NCBI GenBank assembly: GCA_003508835.1
Contig: PUFA01000022.1
Location: forward strand, 1,364,001-1,428,000
Direction: 5' to 3'
Length of the DNA: 64,000 nucleotides
Source: Eonycteris spelaea
Taxonomy: Eukaryota > Chordata > Mammalia > Chiroptera > Pteropodidae
A program made the position numbers and the translations under genes. Positions 49,195 through 59,650 of this stretch are shown in pieces; the first letter of the stretch is position 1; each line of letters begins with the position of its first letter. The notes under the pieces were generated by a model. That model was given only the letters and a program-made list of their open reading frames with translations, searched no databases and had not been told where the DNA came from.

Positions 49195-51540
49195 TTTATC
49201 TTATTATAGGTGCCAAATATCCTAAAACATATACGCAAACTTTTTTTTTCCAAATGCAGAACACGTTTAATATGTGAAAAGAATACAAGCCAAAAGTTTC
49301 AGGAATCTCCACATTTTCTAATGTTTCAACTGAACTTGTTTTCAAATGCAGTAAGCATAACTCAAAACTGTAAACTATCCATTCTTATCTTAGAGTTAAT
49401 GCCCACCAGACTCTAGATGGTGGGAGGGCATCCAGTTTCACTTACTGAAAAAATATTGCACATCATCAGCCATCAGTCAGAGATTCACATTCTCATATGG
49501 ACCCGCAGGCTCGTCTTCAGTATTCTGACAATGAATGTGAAGTCTTCACAGCACAAGGCTGCACTGCGTTTCTCTCTGGTCCTGGATAGGCGCCTGTGCA
49601 GAACCTCCCCGCTCCGAAGTCTGTCTCCCACGCAGGAGATGCCTCTCCACCCTTGGCATGTCTTCCACACACAAGCTGGGTCTGCGAGGCGAGCCTGCAG
49701 GAGTCTTACAGGAGAGGGGGGCTCAGCAGCTCCTCCGTGAAAACTCACCCCAAGGGGCTTTCCTGACTGAGACTTACACACGAATGGAAATGGCTGCAAA
49801 TTGCTCTCCCGCATGCGGTAAAAGGCATGTGACTCCCCGAAGGCATCTTTTCCTCCTGCTCCCATCTCCTGTTCCAGCCTCCACCTTTCCTCTGTATCCA
49901 CAGATCCCGGAATAAAGGAGCAGTGAAGCTGGCTCCTCCACCACGCATCGGGGAGGATTCGAACAGGCCAGGGGAAACGTTAGGGTCAGAAATTTAAAAC
50001 TACTGAGAACCTGGGTGTCAGGGGGTCCAAACCGTCCTTTTCCAAACTGTGCAAGTGGAGTCGGGAAAGGCCGAGGGCGTGTCGGAGCCCACACAGACTG
50101 CAGTGGCAGCGGCGGGTCCAGACGCCCCTTTCCTGCCCTGGCCCCGAGCGCTGTGCAGGGCCACAGCAGTGGAGGAGCAGCACACGGGCCCACTGTGCAG
50201 CGTGAAGGCTTCGCCACGATTTCTTAGGCGTTTGACAGGTAGTTCTCTTTAGCTACTTCCTCGTGCTTTTAAAAGGTAACACCTGAGCGTCGCCAACAGG
50301 GCCAAGTGGAGCGACAGAGCTGGCGGCAGGAATTTATATAGCAATTTTTGTTCTGCAGATAAATTGAGAGTAAAGAAGAGGTGTGTCAACATGTGAGACA
50401 CGGACATATTTATGTATAAATACTTTGAAATACAATTTGCTAATGCAGTGCATTTACATGTTGAGTAGGATTAAAAGTTTTTTTTTTCTTTTAATATATT
50501 AAATGCGGGCATCTGGCCAATATATTTATATGTTAAAATGGCAAAAGAGTTAAATGATTCATTTACTTTTTAATTGGTTAACATTTATTTGTAAAATGTC
50601 AATTTCTTGATCTTATTTGTAAACAAAGTAATACTGAGTGAAGGATGGATTCTTCATTAAATTTATGGGAGTTAAAAACTAACACCTCTTTATAAGGAAC
50701 ACGTACTTGACTTGGAGTACGGAGTGCCTTACTGGGACTCACATAAGGAAACTGGCCACGGGGACAACCCTGAGAGCAGACTGCCATGACGCCTGTTTGC
50801 TTAGTTAATGGTGGCTGTGAATGTGCTGAAGACCTGCAGACGAGGAAAATGGAGACAAAATGGAAAGACATGTCATTCGATGACTCTGGCATCAGTTTAA
50901 GGCACACAAAGTGAAGGAAGTATTTGCTCACATCAGAGGAGGAATTTGTCGGGTGCCACTCAGAGTGTGCTTCTCAGGAGAGAAGCGTTCCCACGCTCAC
51001 ATCCTTTGACCTTCACCATGTGGCAAGCGAAACCCCAGATCTGGGAGGGCTGGTCAGTTGAAGCCTTCAGAACTTTGGACATTGAACCAAAAAATCAAAA
51101 AGCTTGCCCAGCTGGGCAGGAGCATTTGTTAAGCGGACTTCCTTAGAAGACTTCCTGATCTTTGTGGAAATTCTCTTTAATTTTTAATGTCTGGTCACTG
51201 CCAGTCATCAGAGATGACTTGCTTGTCATTAAGGTCGCTGCTAAAACAGTTGACTTTCTCGCCAATGCCCCCTAACCTCTCTAAGCATCAGTGCCCACCT
51301 CCACCAGCCACTCTATCTTTTGCCTCAGTTTACTTTTGTGTAATGCTTATTACCATAAACATTTTTTCTTTTTATCTCCTTTTCGTCCCCGAGTTTTTCC
51401 ACATCAGTCCCCACTGAGGAGGCAGATTTAGATAAAATCACTTTTAAGGGAACTCGAGGTTGACTAGTTTAGAAGGGCTGAGATAGTGTAGACCAGTTCA
51501 TAGAATAGGAGTTAGCCTGATAAGAATTTATCAGTAATTA
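49195..51540. other. Unassigned sequence with a GC-rich, CpG-dense block
   Basis: No recognised gene. The central part (49500-50330) is GC-rich and is treated separately. The flanks are ordinary AT-rich sequence. Confidence 0.5.
49910..50335. promoter_or_regulatory. CpG-island-like block
   Basis: By hand count there are roughly 26 CpGs in about 430 bp at an estimated high-50s percent GC, far above the surroundings. Open frames up to about 147 codons occur on both strands (longest 49774-50217, minus), a by-product of GC richness. Just downstream, at 50330-50345, is a TATA-like 'tttatatagc'. It could be an alternative promoter, an enhancer or a GC-rich LTR. No transcript evidence is visible. 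Confidence 0.35.
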
Positions 51541-51546
51541 TTAACT

Positions 51547-51682
51547 CAGTGGCTGTCAGAATCATCAGAATCATCTGGAGGGCTTGTCAATGCGCAGATT
51601 GCTGGGTTCCAGCCCCAGTGTTTCTGCTCTTAGTGAAGGCATTGATGTGCTTGTTGGGACCACATTTGGAGAAACATTGCTT
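51547..51682 (+). mobile_element. MER5A-type hAT element
   Basis: It starts 'cagtggctgtcagaatcatc', then 'atctggagggcttgtcaatg', 'cgcagattgctgggttccag', 'ccccagtgtttctgctctta'. It ends 'ccacatttggagaaacattg', the inverted terminus. The middle is shortened relative to the usual length. Confidence 0.8.
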
Positions 51683-51684
51683 TA

Positions 51685-52495
51685 GCACAAGACAGAGCTG
51701 CATCCTCAAAGCTTGCTGTTATTGATGTCTCTTGGATTTAGTAGTGGAGAACTCAAAGGCACATATTGTTTTTCAGTGGATACAGATGAAAAGAATGGAC
51801 AAATTGTCAGCAAAGCTATATTTAATAAGAATTCATGACCTTTAGGAAATATATCTCTACTTTTCACGCTTTCAAGAGGTAATAGAATTCATTGTTGAGT
51901 GTTCTTAAATAAAAATTCAACTCATATCTAGGAGTAGGAGTACACATTAATGAGTTAACATTATATACTTAAAGCTTTCTTAGGTGGAAGGGAATTGTGT
52001 TTTATGAGTGGTAGCAATGAAAATGTTGGTTGAGGCTTTCTTTCTATTTTATAACTAACTGCTTGAGTCTAAGATGTCACTGACATTCAGATAGTTTACT
52101 TATATTCATGGACAATAATGACTTTATTAATATCAACTCCAAAGTGCTTAGCTTTCATATTGTAAAGGTAAACACAATCATGATTAATTCATCAACTAAT
52201 CACTCTTTCCTGTTGAATATGGTGGGATGATTAACTGTACAGACTGAATCAGACAACATTGGTTTTTATATAAAGAAAAAAAATGAGACAGCTGTTAATA
52301 TAGAGAAGCAATGATCAGGTTTTAGTTGAAAAACAGAAAAATAAAAACCCTCAAAATTTTCAATACCCCACTTACCAGAAAGGGGGAAAAACTCACCATA
52401 TGTCATACAATATTTACTTTGGATCATAAGCACTACATGCATTTTCGACATGTTTCATTTAACAATTACATTTGTTACTCTAGACCCTTAGTTTA
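51685..52495. other. Unassigned AT-rich sequence
   Basis: Nothing was recognised. Confidence 0.5.
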
Positions 52496-52497
52496 TC

Positions 52498-52803
52498 CAG
52501 GTGGCTAGAACAAAGTAGCACAGACTGTGTAGCTTATAAACAACAGAATTCACAGTTCTGAAATCTGGAAGTCCAAAACCAGGGTGCCAGCACAATTTGA
52601 AGAGAGCCCTCTTTTGTGTCACAGACTTCTCATTGTGTCTTCAGATGGTGGAAGGGGCTTGAAGCTTTGGGGGGTCTCTTTATGACAGCATGAATCCCAC
52701 TGGCAAGGGCTTCACCCTCCTGACCTAATCATCTCCCAAATGCCATCATATTGAGGATTTTCAACACGTGAATTTGGGAGGACTGACAAACATTCAGGCC
52801 ATG
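52498..52803 (-). mobile_element. MLT1/MST-type MaLR solo LTR, antisense
   Basis: 'ggctagaacaaagtagcaca', 'cttataaacaacagaattca', 'cagttctgaaatctggaagt', 'tgtcttcagatggtggaagg', 'cctgacctaatcatctccca', 'aatgccatcatattgagg' and 'gacaaacattcaggccat' follow antisense MaLR order. It is more decayed than the copy at 48847. Confidence 0.8.
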
Positions 52804-53039
52804 CCATCCACTGTACACAAGGCACTTTGTAAATCACGACCATGCAAATACTTCTCAAATATGTTTATCTTGGCTCTTTTTCATTGTATTTTTGTGCATA
52901 GAGTGTCATTATACTTATTGGAAATATGGCTGCAGTCATGATCTACACAATTTAAATGTCTTGGTCCAATCATAAATGACAGATCGTAGGACAAAGGCTT
53001 CCGGCATCCCTTCCCCCATCATTAAAAATGAACTTACGG

Positions 53040-53270
53040 TCTACGTAGTAAAGGGTGCCTCAACTGTGCAGTATAAATAGACAAATTAAACCACACCTAA
53101 TTAGCTGCCAGTTCATTAGAGAGAGAAGTATTTCCAGGATTGTTATTGGCAGCACAACAGTCACACATTCCATGTTTGAAATCTTTTGACCCATGTGAAA
53201 GTAATAAGTAGAGGAAAAAACAAGAGCCAATTATTTGCTCATCCAATTAGTAAACATTCTTCTTAGGTCC
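53040..53270. promoter_or_regulatory. Candidate conserved non-coding element with homeodomain-type sites
   Basis: A repeat-free block with several TAATTA/ATTAG cores ('cacctaattagctgcc' near 53095; 'ccaattagtaaac' near 53244) and a SOX-like 'attgttattgg' near 53139. This density is typical of developmental enhancers, but AT-rich DNA makes such cores by chance. It is an inference. Confidence 0.25.
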
Positions 53271-53669
53271 CTGACTCAGCCTTTTCTCATACTCTCAAAA
53301 TGAAGAGACTGATTTTCTTGGTTTTCATTTCAGTAACTTCAATTATGCTACCTCTTTACTTTCCTAAGTACAGTATTAAATATCATTTACTGGCCAAATA
53401 AGGTGTTTTTTTTTTTTTTTTTCTAATTTGGGCTTCTTACCTCTAGTTGTTTCCCAGTGGTCAAAATGAAGAATTAACAATGAATTATGTCATATCCTGA
53501 GTCCATTATCATTGTTTTGCAGTTATATAAAGTTAAATTATTTGCTTTTATCAGTGAAACCAACTAATCAACCAACTAAAACCCCAAATTTGCTAGTTTA
53601 AAATTAAAATATAAAGCTTTTTAAAGACTATTACAAAGATATCTTCATTAATAGACATATAACTTTTAT

Positions 53670-53700
53670 GTGTATATATATATATATATATGCATATACA
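53670..53700. repeat. (TA)n microsatellite
   Basis: TGTA then TA units, then 'tgcatata'; alternating purine-pyrimidine throughout. Confidence 0.9.
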
Positions 53701-53739
53701 CAAATGTCTGTCTTTGTATGGATACAGACATAGATGATA

Positions 53740-54269
53740 TAGATATATTCATGCCCTTGTGTAATCCTTTCCCCTTGAGTATAAATAGGACTCGTGACTT
53801 GCTTCTGACCAACAAAATAAGGCAAAAGCAATGGAATGTATGTGATTATATGCACATGGTTACATGATTATGTATTACAAGATTGTAGCAACTGTTGGAC
53901 TGTAGTCTCTCTTGCTGGCTTTGAGGAAGGAACATTTCATGGTTCCTAGGATTTGAAAGGAGTCTCTAGCAAATAGTCAGCAAGAAGTTGAAATCTTGAG
54001 TCTTAAAACCAAAAGGAAATGAACCTGCCAACAACCCGAATGATTTTGGAAGCAAATCCTTTCCCGGTAGAACCTCAGGTGAAATCTCAGCCCCAGCCCA
54101 CACCTGGATTGTGATCACTAGCTTGCATTGTAACTTGGAACAGCTAAGACAGAGCTGGGATCACTGTCCATGCTCCCGACACATAGAAACTGTGAATAAC
54201 AAGTTTGTATGGTTTCAAGCTGTTACATTTGTGGAAATATTGTTAGGCAGCAATAGGTAACGCATACAG
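53740..54269 (+). mobile_element. MLT1-type MaLR LTR (5' LTR)
   Basis: 'catgcccttgtgtaatcctt', 'tgacttgcttctgaccaaca', 'aaataaggcaaaagcaatgg', 'ctctcttgctggctttgagg', 'cccagcccacacctggattg', 'cagctaagacagagctggga', 'gacacatagaaactgtgaat' and 'gttaggcagcaataggtaac' follow MLT1 LTR order in full. The last bases are 'gcataca', and recognisable MaLR internal sequence continues directly, so this is a 5' LTR rather than a solo LTR. Confidence 0.8.
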
Positions 54270-54660
54270 ATTTTGTTACCTGGAAATGTGATGATGCTGG
54301 AACAAACTGAACTAAAAATTGTGGGGGTTGTTTGGGGACCAGACTCTGGGTGGAGCTGGGGGGATTTTTGAGGAGCTCGCTAGGCTGCCGCCTACCTGTC
54401 CCGGAGGAGACTGTGCGTGGAATGTGGCCTCAAGGGTGCTGCTAGTGAGAGCAGCTCAGGTGTGTGTGTCCTCACCTCTGGCGCCGGGATGACCCCATTC
54501 ACTCAGCTACTTTGTCATGAAGGTAAACACCTGAGACTACGGTTATTGAGGTGGCCTTTTTGGAGGATGATGGAAAGCGTTCCTTCTAGTTCCAGAATGT
54601 CTGAAAAGGACAGCTCTCTGCCCTTGGACGGGCGCGCCACAGTAAACAGAGGTTAGGGTC
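54270..54660 (+). mobile_element. MaLR internal sequence (MLT1-int)
   Basis: It continues from the LTR with 'gatgatgctggaacaaactg', 'actctgggtggagctggggg', 'atttttgaggagctcgctag' and 'gctgctagtgagagcagctc', the order seen in MaLR internal regions. No frame is intact, and identity fades after about 54480. No 3' LTR was found, so the element is truncated. This is an endogenous-retrovirus-like relic with no coding capacity. Confidence 0.6.
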
Positions 54661-54664
54661 TCGT

Positions 54665-55077
54665 CTGTTAAAGTTGAAGTAGTGATTAACGGAAGTGATT
54701 TTCGAATGGTTCTGGCAACTGATTTCTCTTCACGCATGACAGCTGGTGCAGAACACAGTGGTATTGAGGAAGCACCGGGCAATCCGTAGCCCTGCCCACC
54801 CGGCTCCTGGCACCCTGTGCCATGGCATCGCTGTCTCAGAGGACATGCCATGGAAGCCAGATTAGCTACAGAATTCAGTCATAATACCTAAGTCAAATGG
54901 TCATGGGAAAATATTGTTTTATGTTTATGCTTGAATATATGTCCACAGGAGCTAATTTTCTCCCAACCTGGGACAGCTTGAGGAAACAGTTTATAAAAGT
55001 TTGCAAATGATGCATCTGAAGAGCAGGTCAGATTAAAGGGGAATTCAAAGTAGTGCTGAATCTCAGAGGTCAGTCAG
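54665..55077. other. Unassigned sequence
   Basis: Possibly further decayed MaLR internal sequence. Nothing is identifiable. Confidence 0.4.
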
Positions 55078-55218
55078 GACCTAAATTCTTTTAAACAAAT
55101 TTATTATTATTATTATTATTATTATGGTGACATTGGTTAACAAGATCCAGTAAGTCATAGGTGTACAATTTAGCAGTAAGGTATCTATATATGTTGCATT
55201 ATGAAGACCTAAATTCTT
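55078..55218 (-). mobile_element. 5'-truncated L1 3' end with perfect 13-bp TSD
   Basis: gacctaaattctt is present at 55078-55090 and 55206-55218. Between them lie 115 bp, read on the minus strand as an L1 3' terminus ending 'ttaaccaatgtcacc' followed by a (TAA)n-type tail (plus-strand ATT units at 55101-55125). This is a textbook target-primed insertion of a severely truncated L1. The same terminal motif ends the L1 at 31449-32730. Confidence 0.9.
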
Positions 55219-55219
55219 A

Positions 55220-55665
55220 ACAATTTGATTAACAATTTTAGCAAAAATTCTTTTTCTAGGCCTAGAATATTAATGTTGTCATGTTCTATATCTTGAGGAA
55301 ATTCTGACAGGTTTACGTGTGGCTCGAAGGTCACTTGTAGAGAGGGAGGTCTGTGATTACGCTGTGGAGTGAGCTGCTCCCCCAGCAGTCTGCCCTCAAT
55401 CAGGGAACCTTCCTGGAGAGCCTCTTGCTCTCAGAAACTACTAACCTTATAAACGTGGAATTAAATTGTTTTATTGTATTACTACCACCTTCACTTAAAC
55501 CCGCCCCCTGAGTCAGAGGGAAAAGCCTCAGAGCTGGGACCAATATACACCTGTATCAGCCTCACTCAGAGTCGGTTATAGGAAAAAAAATCAGCCCTTC
55601 GACAATCCTCGTATTCTCACCACTGCGCCGTTGCTTATAGTGTGAGGTTACGGCTAGGTGCTCAG
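55220..55665. other. Unassigned sequence
   Basis: Nothing recognised. Confidence 0.5.
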
Positions 55666-55667
55666 CG

Positions 55668-55790
55668 TGAGTTGTTATTTATCCTCATAGTTCCATTACT
55701 TGAAATCATTGTTGTAAGTATTTTACATAAGAGGAAACTAAATCTCAGAGGAGAATCAGTGGCATAGCTAGTACATGCCAGAGTGAAGTT
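55668..55790 (-). mobile_element. MIR SINE fragment, antisense
   Basis: 'tgtaagtattttacataaga', 'ggaaactaaatctcagagga' and 'gtggcatagctagtacatgc' match antisense MIR ('tttacagatgaggaaactgag', 'cacagctagtaagtggcag'). Confidence 0.6.
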
Positions 55791-55836
55791 TCTGATTAAG
55801 CAAACTGAAGAACGCAACAAGTAGAAAAAGGAAAAA

Positions 55837-55902
55837 GTGTGTGTGTGCATGGGTGTGTGCATGGGTGTGTGAGGGTGCACATGGGTGTGTGTGCGTGTGT
55901 AT
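55837..55902. repeat. GT-rich minisatellite
   Basis: Units of the form gtgtgtgcatgg repeated with variation ('gtgtgcatgg', 'gtgcacatgg'). Confidence 0.9.
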
Positions 55903-56077
55903 CTGTGGGTGAGAGAATCTGGGTGAGGCTGGCTGCTTTGACACAACCCCTGCGGATATGGCCCTTCCTGCTACGCTGCATCACATGTTCTCTTGAAGCT
56001 TCTGCTTCGGCCTCGTCAGGCTCCTAGGACTCCTGTGAGCAGGTCTGACATTTTTGTTATCTTCTGCTAGACCCAAG

Positions 56078-56245
56078 GCCAGCGAACTGTAGCCTGAGGG
56101 CCTGCTCCCATTTGCCTGTTCTGTAAATAAAGTTGTGTAGGAACACAGTTACTTGTTTATGTATTGTCTGTGGATGTTTTTACACAATAGCAATGTTGAA
56201 TAGTTTCATGAAACCTAAAAACGTATTGTCCTTTTCTTTACCAGA
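56078..56245 (-). mobile_element. hAT-type (MER1 group) element, copy B, antisense
   Basis: The reverse-strand relative of 15048-15243: 'gccagcgaactgtagcctga', 'ctgtaaataaagttgtgtag', 'gaacacagttacttgtttat', 'gtattgtctgtggatgtttt', 'caatgttgaatagtttcatg'. Both copies have decayed termini, so no target-site duplication can be read. Confidence 0.75.
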
Positions 56246-57906
56246 ATATTATCCCATACTCTAGTGCATGTTATTTGTACATTTCTTGCCATCCCACTCT
56301 GTTTAGTGCAGTAATTGTGTCTTTATCAGTCTTAGCCATTGAGTGGATTTTAAGTTGCTGTTAATTAGACTCTTGTACCTACATGTGTCCTTTTTAATGT
56401 TAAAATTAATGTTAAAAATTGAATTAAGAAAATCTTAGTTACAAGGAAGAAATAAGTCCTTATTATATTCATTCTATGAAACTAGGAGATTTGTTTCAGA
56501 AGCTAAGCCATGTTACTGAATAACGTTTCTTAAGCAATCACATTTTCTTCATCTTTCCCTAAAATTCACTGTCCTCTGAGATAAACGTTCATTAACTCAT
56601 TTAACAGGTCAAAATTTTTCCTTTCAAATGACATGTCTCTGGGCTATTGTAGAACTCACATGAGAGCTATATACAAGAGAAGCAACAGAAACACAACCCC
56701 AAAGACATGGCTTAAAGAATTGTCCCCTTCAGAACAAGGCCCTGCAGTCCCCAGTGCTCGCATGTTGGCTTTCCCATGACATGACATGGGTTCTAGTGAC
56801 CATGTTTCTGTGCAGACACGTGTCTGTAAGTCAGCCCTTCCCTGAACCCCCTGTAACAGAACCAGGTCCCGCGTCAGGCAGAAGGGCATGTTTGTGCTTC
56901 TCGGATCTCTCACTTTCCTTATGCCATGAGTGTGTTTGATCAAGCCTCATGCTATGATCACAGGATGACTAATTTTCACAAAATTAATCAGACTTTTTCC
57001 CTATTGGCAAAAATAGAATGCTAAGTTTATATATACCAAATGATTTTCATCTGACCTATATTTAATGAGACATTCAAATGTCTTTTAGCTGCAGAACTTT
57101 TTGTTTAAAGGGAAGGAGTTTTCTGTATGAGGAAGGGATGCGTGTCTGCATATCTGAGACAGGAGAGCGAACGTAGTGTCAGACCTTTTCCATAGTCTAG
57201 GTGGAGGCCCCACACAGGTCCCCAGAGAACCCTGAGCACTTTGTGGGGCCCAGTTTCATCCATTAGAGTAGAGATTTAAATCAAATTAGTGTAATTTCTA
57301 TTGGAGAGTTGCATATATTTGATTCAGTATTCAGTGTTATATATTAAAAATTAAAGAAAAAATACTGGTAGGATTTATTTAAAAGAACCTGTTTTTAGTT
57401 TTAGAAACTTCAAAAAAAAATTAAGTATCGTTTACCAGAAAATCCAAACCATTAGTCAGCTTACCATTGCTTATGGATATAATCAAGACATTTCATTTTG
57501 CAGTACTTAACCTTTTAAAAAGCTTTATTCCTAAAATCCAAATAATTCCTTTAGTCAGTGAGAACAGACAGCTCTGCTGAATGGTGATATGACCCAGAAA
57601 TAGTATTATCCTCTCCACATATTGATTTGGCACATTCTTTTACCTTTGAGTAGAAACAGAAATAAAAGTGCTTGTAACCATTTCTGAACCTTCAGTCAGA
57701 AGTTTATTAAAGTTTCTTTGTCAGTTATATAAAACAGACATATTTGGTGGATGATCACTTTTCTGTCTTTGTTTATAATAACTTAACAGATAATCAGAAG
57801 TCTAGAATTTGAAAATAAATTGAGCAATACAATATGCTGTACCCAGAAGAAACTTTCTTAGCCATAAGGGGCCCTGTCCATAGAAATGAAAATGGGAGGA
57901 GCACTT

Positions 57907-57919
57907 CGCCATCTAGTGG
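57907..57919 (-). promoter_or_regulatory. Candidate CTCF binding core
   Basis: cgccatctagtgg matches the well-known CTCF core form (reverse strand ccactagatggcg). The 3' half of the motif is intact, including the tagtgg box. Its flank upstream on the plus strand reads 'gagcactt', giving a moderate match outside the core. Occupancy cannot be judged from sequence. Confidence 0.55.
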
Positions 57920-58364
57920 ACACACGGAAAAATGGAAAAGTGTTTTTGTTGTTTGACGGAGAATTGCATTAAATTTCACCACAGTGCGGAATTTTACTTG
58001 AGCAGAGTAACATCTGCACTCTATTGCTTTTGGCAGGTATTTTGAGAACTTATGCACATATAGGGTATGTTAATTCTTAGAAAGGCGTTTGGAGAAAATG
58101 AGAGTTAGGAATTCGGGTAGTTACAAAGTGCGCAGTGGCAAATGAATGCTTTCATATATGGAATATCACAGAGCGAGAGCAAGAGGAGGAGAGGAAGGAG
58201 AGAGAAAATGATTTCTTTATTAAATTGTTTAAAAGGGAAACAAATGAAAAAGAAGCCTTGTTTAGCACATTTTAAAGCTGAAAACCAGAAGTCCCTAGGG
58301 CTCAAAGAATAATTCCTTAGTCTAACTAACATATGGAACGTTTGGCAGAGAGGGAAAACGTCTT

Positions 58365-58540
58365 TTGGAAGAAGCCGCGATGTCTGCGGAGAGGGGGGAG
58401 AGGGCAGATGAAGAGCAGCTGCTGGAAGGACGCGCGGCCTGGGCCTGGGCGAGGAGCTCTGCCCCGCGCAGCCGGGGAGGACGGCACGGTGACGGTTTCC
58501 CTCTGCGCCACCTAGAAGCTCCTGGGTCGTGGTGGGAGGG
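58365..58540. promoter_or_regulatory. Small CpG-dense patch
   Basis: By hand count about 20 CpGs in a little over 200 bp at an estimated 60 percent GC or more, surrounded by AT-rich DNA. It ends with a second CTCF-like core (58505-58518, gcgccacctagaag). Frames are open on both strands with low-complexity composition, so none is called as coding. It could be a small promoter or enhancer, or a retrocopied GC-rich exon. Confidence 0.35.
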
Positions 58541-59469
58541 GAACCAGGAGGGCAAGTGTAAAGGACACCTTTTGATAAACTAGTTGCTAAGCCTTCGGAT
58601 TACCTTGTTAAATGAAATAGTTTCGTAAAGAAGAAGAGTTCACATCCCTTCTTGTTGCACCAAATGGAGACACATTCTCTGAGGGTTTAACACCTGTGCC
58701 CGCTGTCCACTGAACCCGCTTCCTCACCTGTCACGTGGGCCTTACCGGGCAATACTATCCTGAGGGATGGAGAGCTCACTCACTGCAGGAAACAGGCGTT
58801 GCGTATTTTAAAATTCGTGGTGGCCAGATCCATGGCACTAATAATTCTCAGCACATTAGAACAATTTGCAGTGTAGCATATAGGAAAGGGGTCCCCGGGG
58901 AGCGAGGGAGACAGTGGTGAGGACAGATGGGGTTCCAACCCAGCTCGTTTAGGATCAGCACCAAAGTCTCGGACAAGAGGTGATAATGAATGGGAGATAA
59001 AGTAAAATTGCGATTCCTAGCGCCACTTTATGAAGAGGACATATTTTGAGACCTAGTAGTTTGTATCCTTCTGAAGGTAAAAAGATAGCACCCCATCACC
59101 TTACCTTCTATTTATAGCCTTTTGGAAGGAAAAAGAGAAATGACACTTCATGGAGCAGCCAATATGGAAGGATTTTAAAGTAGCTCAGGGATTTTGGGGA
59201 TGCGAGAGTGTGGTGCGTCCTCTACATGTGGTGGGGACCTCAATATAGTGGTGCAGCTGAGACTTCCAGTTCCCTTGAACTAGAAAGGTGGGTAGCCCTA
59301 TGGCGTGAGCCTGAGGTCAGTGAGGACAGTGGGGCCTCAGAAACTCCTCTGTGATAGCTGTGGCCCTGAGTGTTGTTTCTGCTATGTGACCTCTTCCCTT
59401 CGCATGTAGCTGACCGGGCCAGGCATGGGTAGCTAAGCAGCGCTGAACCCATCAGCTTTTGTCTTGGAG

Positions 59470-59650
59470 AAACTTTGAATTGAGCCCACTTCCGACTCGG
59501 ACCTGACGCTGTGAGTTAGGAAGCCAGCTGCTCAGAGGCCGGGCCTCTAGCACGTGCGGGGCTGTGCTCAGGCCCTGGTTCACCGTGGGCGAAGGGGCAG
59601 TCTAGGCCGGGCTGCAGAGAGACAGAGGGACGCAGATGCACAGAAGGAGC
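59470..59650. other. CpG-enriched patch
   Basis: About 13 CpGs in 180 bp with 'ggccgggcc' and 'cacgtgcgggg' stretches. No repeat or exon identity was recognised. Confidence 0.3.

Larger units (their letters stand above)
52806..53735. other. Unassigned sequence with a regulatory candidate and AT tracts
   Basis: 53040-53270 is a unique block rich in TAAT-type sites, listed separately. A T run lies near 53407 and an alternating TA tract near 53670. No gene is seen. Confidence 0.5.

Noticed and set aside
49774..50217. 147-codon minus-strand open frame
   Set aside because: It lies in GC-rich DNA where overlapping frames on both strands are open. Its composition (Pro, Arg, Gly-rich) follows base composition, and no domain or splice context was recognised.
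55837..55902. Histidine/threonine-rich frames across the GT minisatellite
   Set aside because: The apparent peptides are translations of a GT repeat and carry no coding evidence.
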